Part shown: piece after piece, positions 5,691 through 6,019 of the stretch
Position numbering within the stretch: the first letter of the stretch is position 1
How the letters are laid out: each line of letters begins with the position of its first letter
Assembly: GCA_021780055.1 (NCBI GenBank)
Contig: JAJXZM010000586.1
Location: 1 to 6,019 of the forward strand
Source of the DNA: Acidobacteriota bacterium
Lineage (GTDB): Bacteria > Acidobacteriota > Terriglobia > UBA7540
Direction of reading: 5' to 3'
Length of the DNA: 6,019 nucleotides
Notes under the pieces: model-generated
What the model was told of the DNA's origin: nothing
Seen by the model: the letters and a program-made list of their open reading frames with translations, nothing else
Databases searched by the model: none
Made by a program: the position numbers and the translations under genes

Positions 5691-6019
5691 TTGATAAAGT
5701 CGAATCCAAGAATCATCTGTGTTTGGCACGCTCGGAACGCCGCCCTGACAATGGTGCTCAGCTTGCTTTTTGCCGGAGTGGCGCTAGGATCGCAACCACC
5801 GGTTCCCGTTCCGCAGGTCGACGCGGGCGTTGGTCCCTGCACAGCGGACTTTACCGTCAGCCAGAACACGAACCAGCAGCTCTACGACGCTGACATTTCA
5901 GTCAAAATCGCTTATGGATTCATGGGTGTGAAGAGGATGGACCTGAACGTCGGGACCAACAGCGAAGGCAAAGCGCGTTTTGTGGGACTACCAGAAAAAG
6001 TCCACAACCCGCCAGTCGT
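5691..6019 (+). CDS. Exported protein of unknown function, N-terminal part (3' truncated by window)
   Basis: An open frame runs from TTG 5691 to the window end (109 codons visible). Residues 1-16 carry Lys3, Arg7 and Arg15. Residues 17-33 form a hydrophobic core ('ALTMVLSLLFAGVALG'), and the following 'SQPPVPVPQ' is a likely cleavage or linker region: a Sec-type signal peptide or an N-terminal anchor. The mature part contains 'VDAGVGPCTADFTVSQ' (Cys50) and then alternating beta-like strands ('YDADISVKIAYGF', 'RMDLNVGTNSEGKARFVGLP'). That pattern, with a 'T-N-S-x-G-K-A' turn, resembles a small carboxypeptidase-regulatory or transthyretin-like beta domain as found in many exported acidobacterial proteins; this is inference. 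It diverges from the cupin gene across ~150 bases. No specific function can be given. Confidence 0.7.
   Translation, partial: MIKSNPRIICVWHARNAALTMVLSLLFAGVALGSQPPVPVPQVDAGVGPCTADFTVSQNTNQQLYDADISVKIAYGFMGVKRMDLNVGTNSEGKARFVGLPEKVHNPPV

Overview
The window reads as ordinary chromosomal DNA from a moderately GC-rich, free-living bacterium. The protein styles fit an Acidobacteriota (Terriglobia-like) genome: a Tat-exported C45/phospholipase-B-like hydrolase, a single-domain truncated hemoglobin, a bacterial RMD1/DUF155 protein, a membrane-anchored PAF-acetylhydrolase-like enzyme, and a small exported protein containing a 'DAGVGPC' segment. The taxon is an impression from protein style and was not tested. 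I see no tRNA, rRNA, insertion sequence, integrase, CRISPR array or phage gene.

Layout. 1-373 (+) is the C-terminal half of an SDR oxidoreductase cut by the window edge. It converges on a truncated hemoglobin (450-839, -), with overlapping hairpins between them. Directly upstream of the hemoglobin, sharing a TGATG stop/start overlap, is a possible unrecognised 51-codon gene (839-994, -). Diverging from these is a Tat-signal C45/PLB-like Ntn hydrolase (1082-2509, +), followed by a strong hairpin. From there three genes lie on the minus strand; in transcription order they are a cupin (5225-5539), a PAF-acetylhydrolase-like alpha/beta hydrolase (3838-5124) and an RMD1-family membrane protein (2599-3687), with gaps of about 100 and 150 bases. 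The cupin has a good promoter with a perfect TATAAT. Diverging from the cupin is the start of an exported protein (5691-6019, +) that runs off the window. No stretch longer than 300 bases lacks a gene.

How the genes relate. Two of the products (C45/PLB-like and PAF-AH-like) are predicted envelope or periplasmic hydrolases of acyl-ester or acyl-amide bonds. They are on opposite strands and not co-transcribed, so a shared pathway is only a guess. The hemoglobin, SDR and cupin are typical stand-alone housekeeping or accessory genes. Two genes (5124 and 5691) appear to start with TTG, and two others (C45 and RMD1) have tempting TTG starts upstream of a better ATG. I did not find a convincing new multi-gene system. 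The items most worth a second look are the small coupled ORF before the hemoglobin, the non-canonical hemoglobin distal pocket, and the RMD1-family protein of unknown bacterial function.
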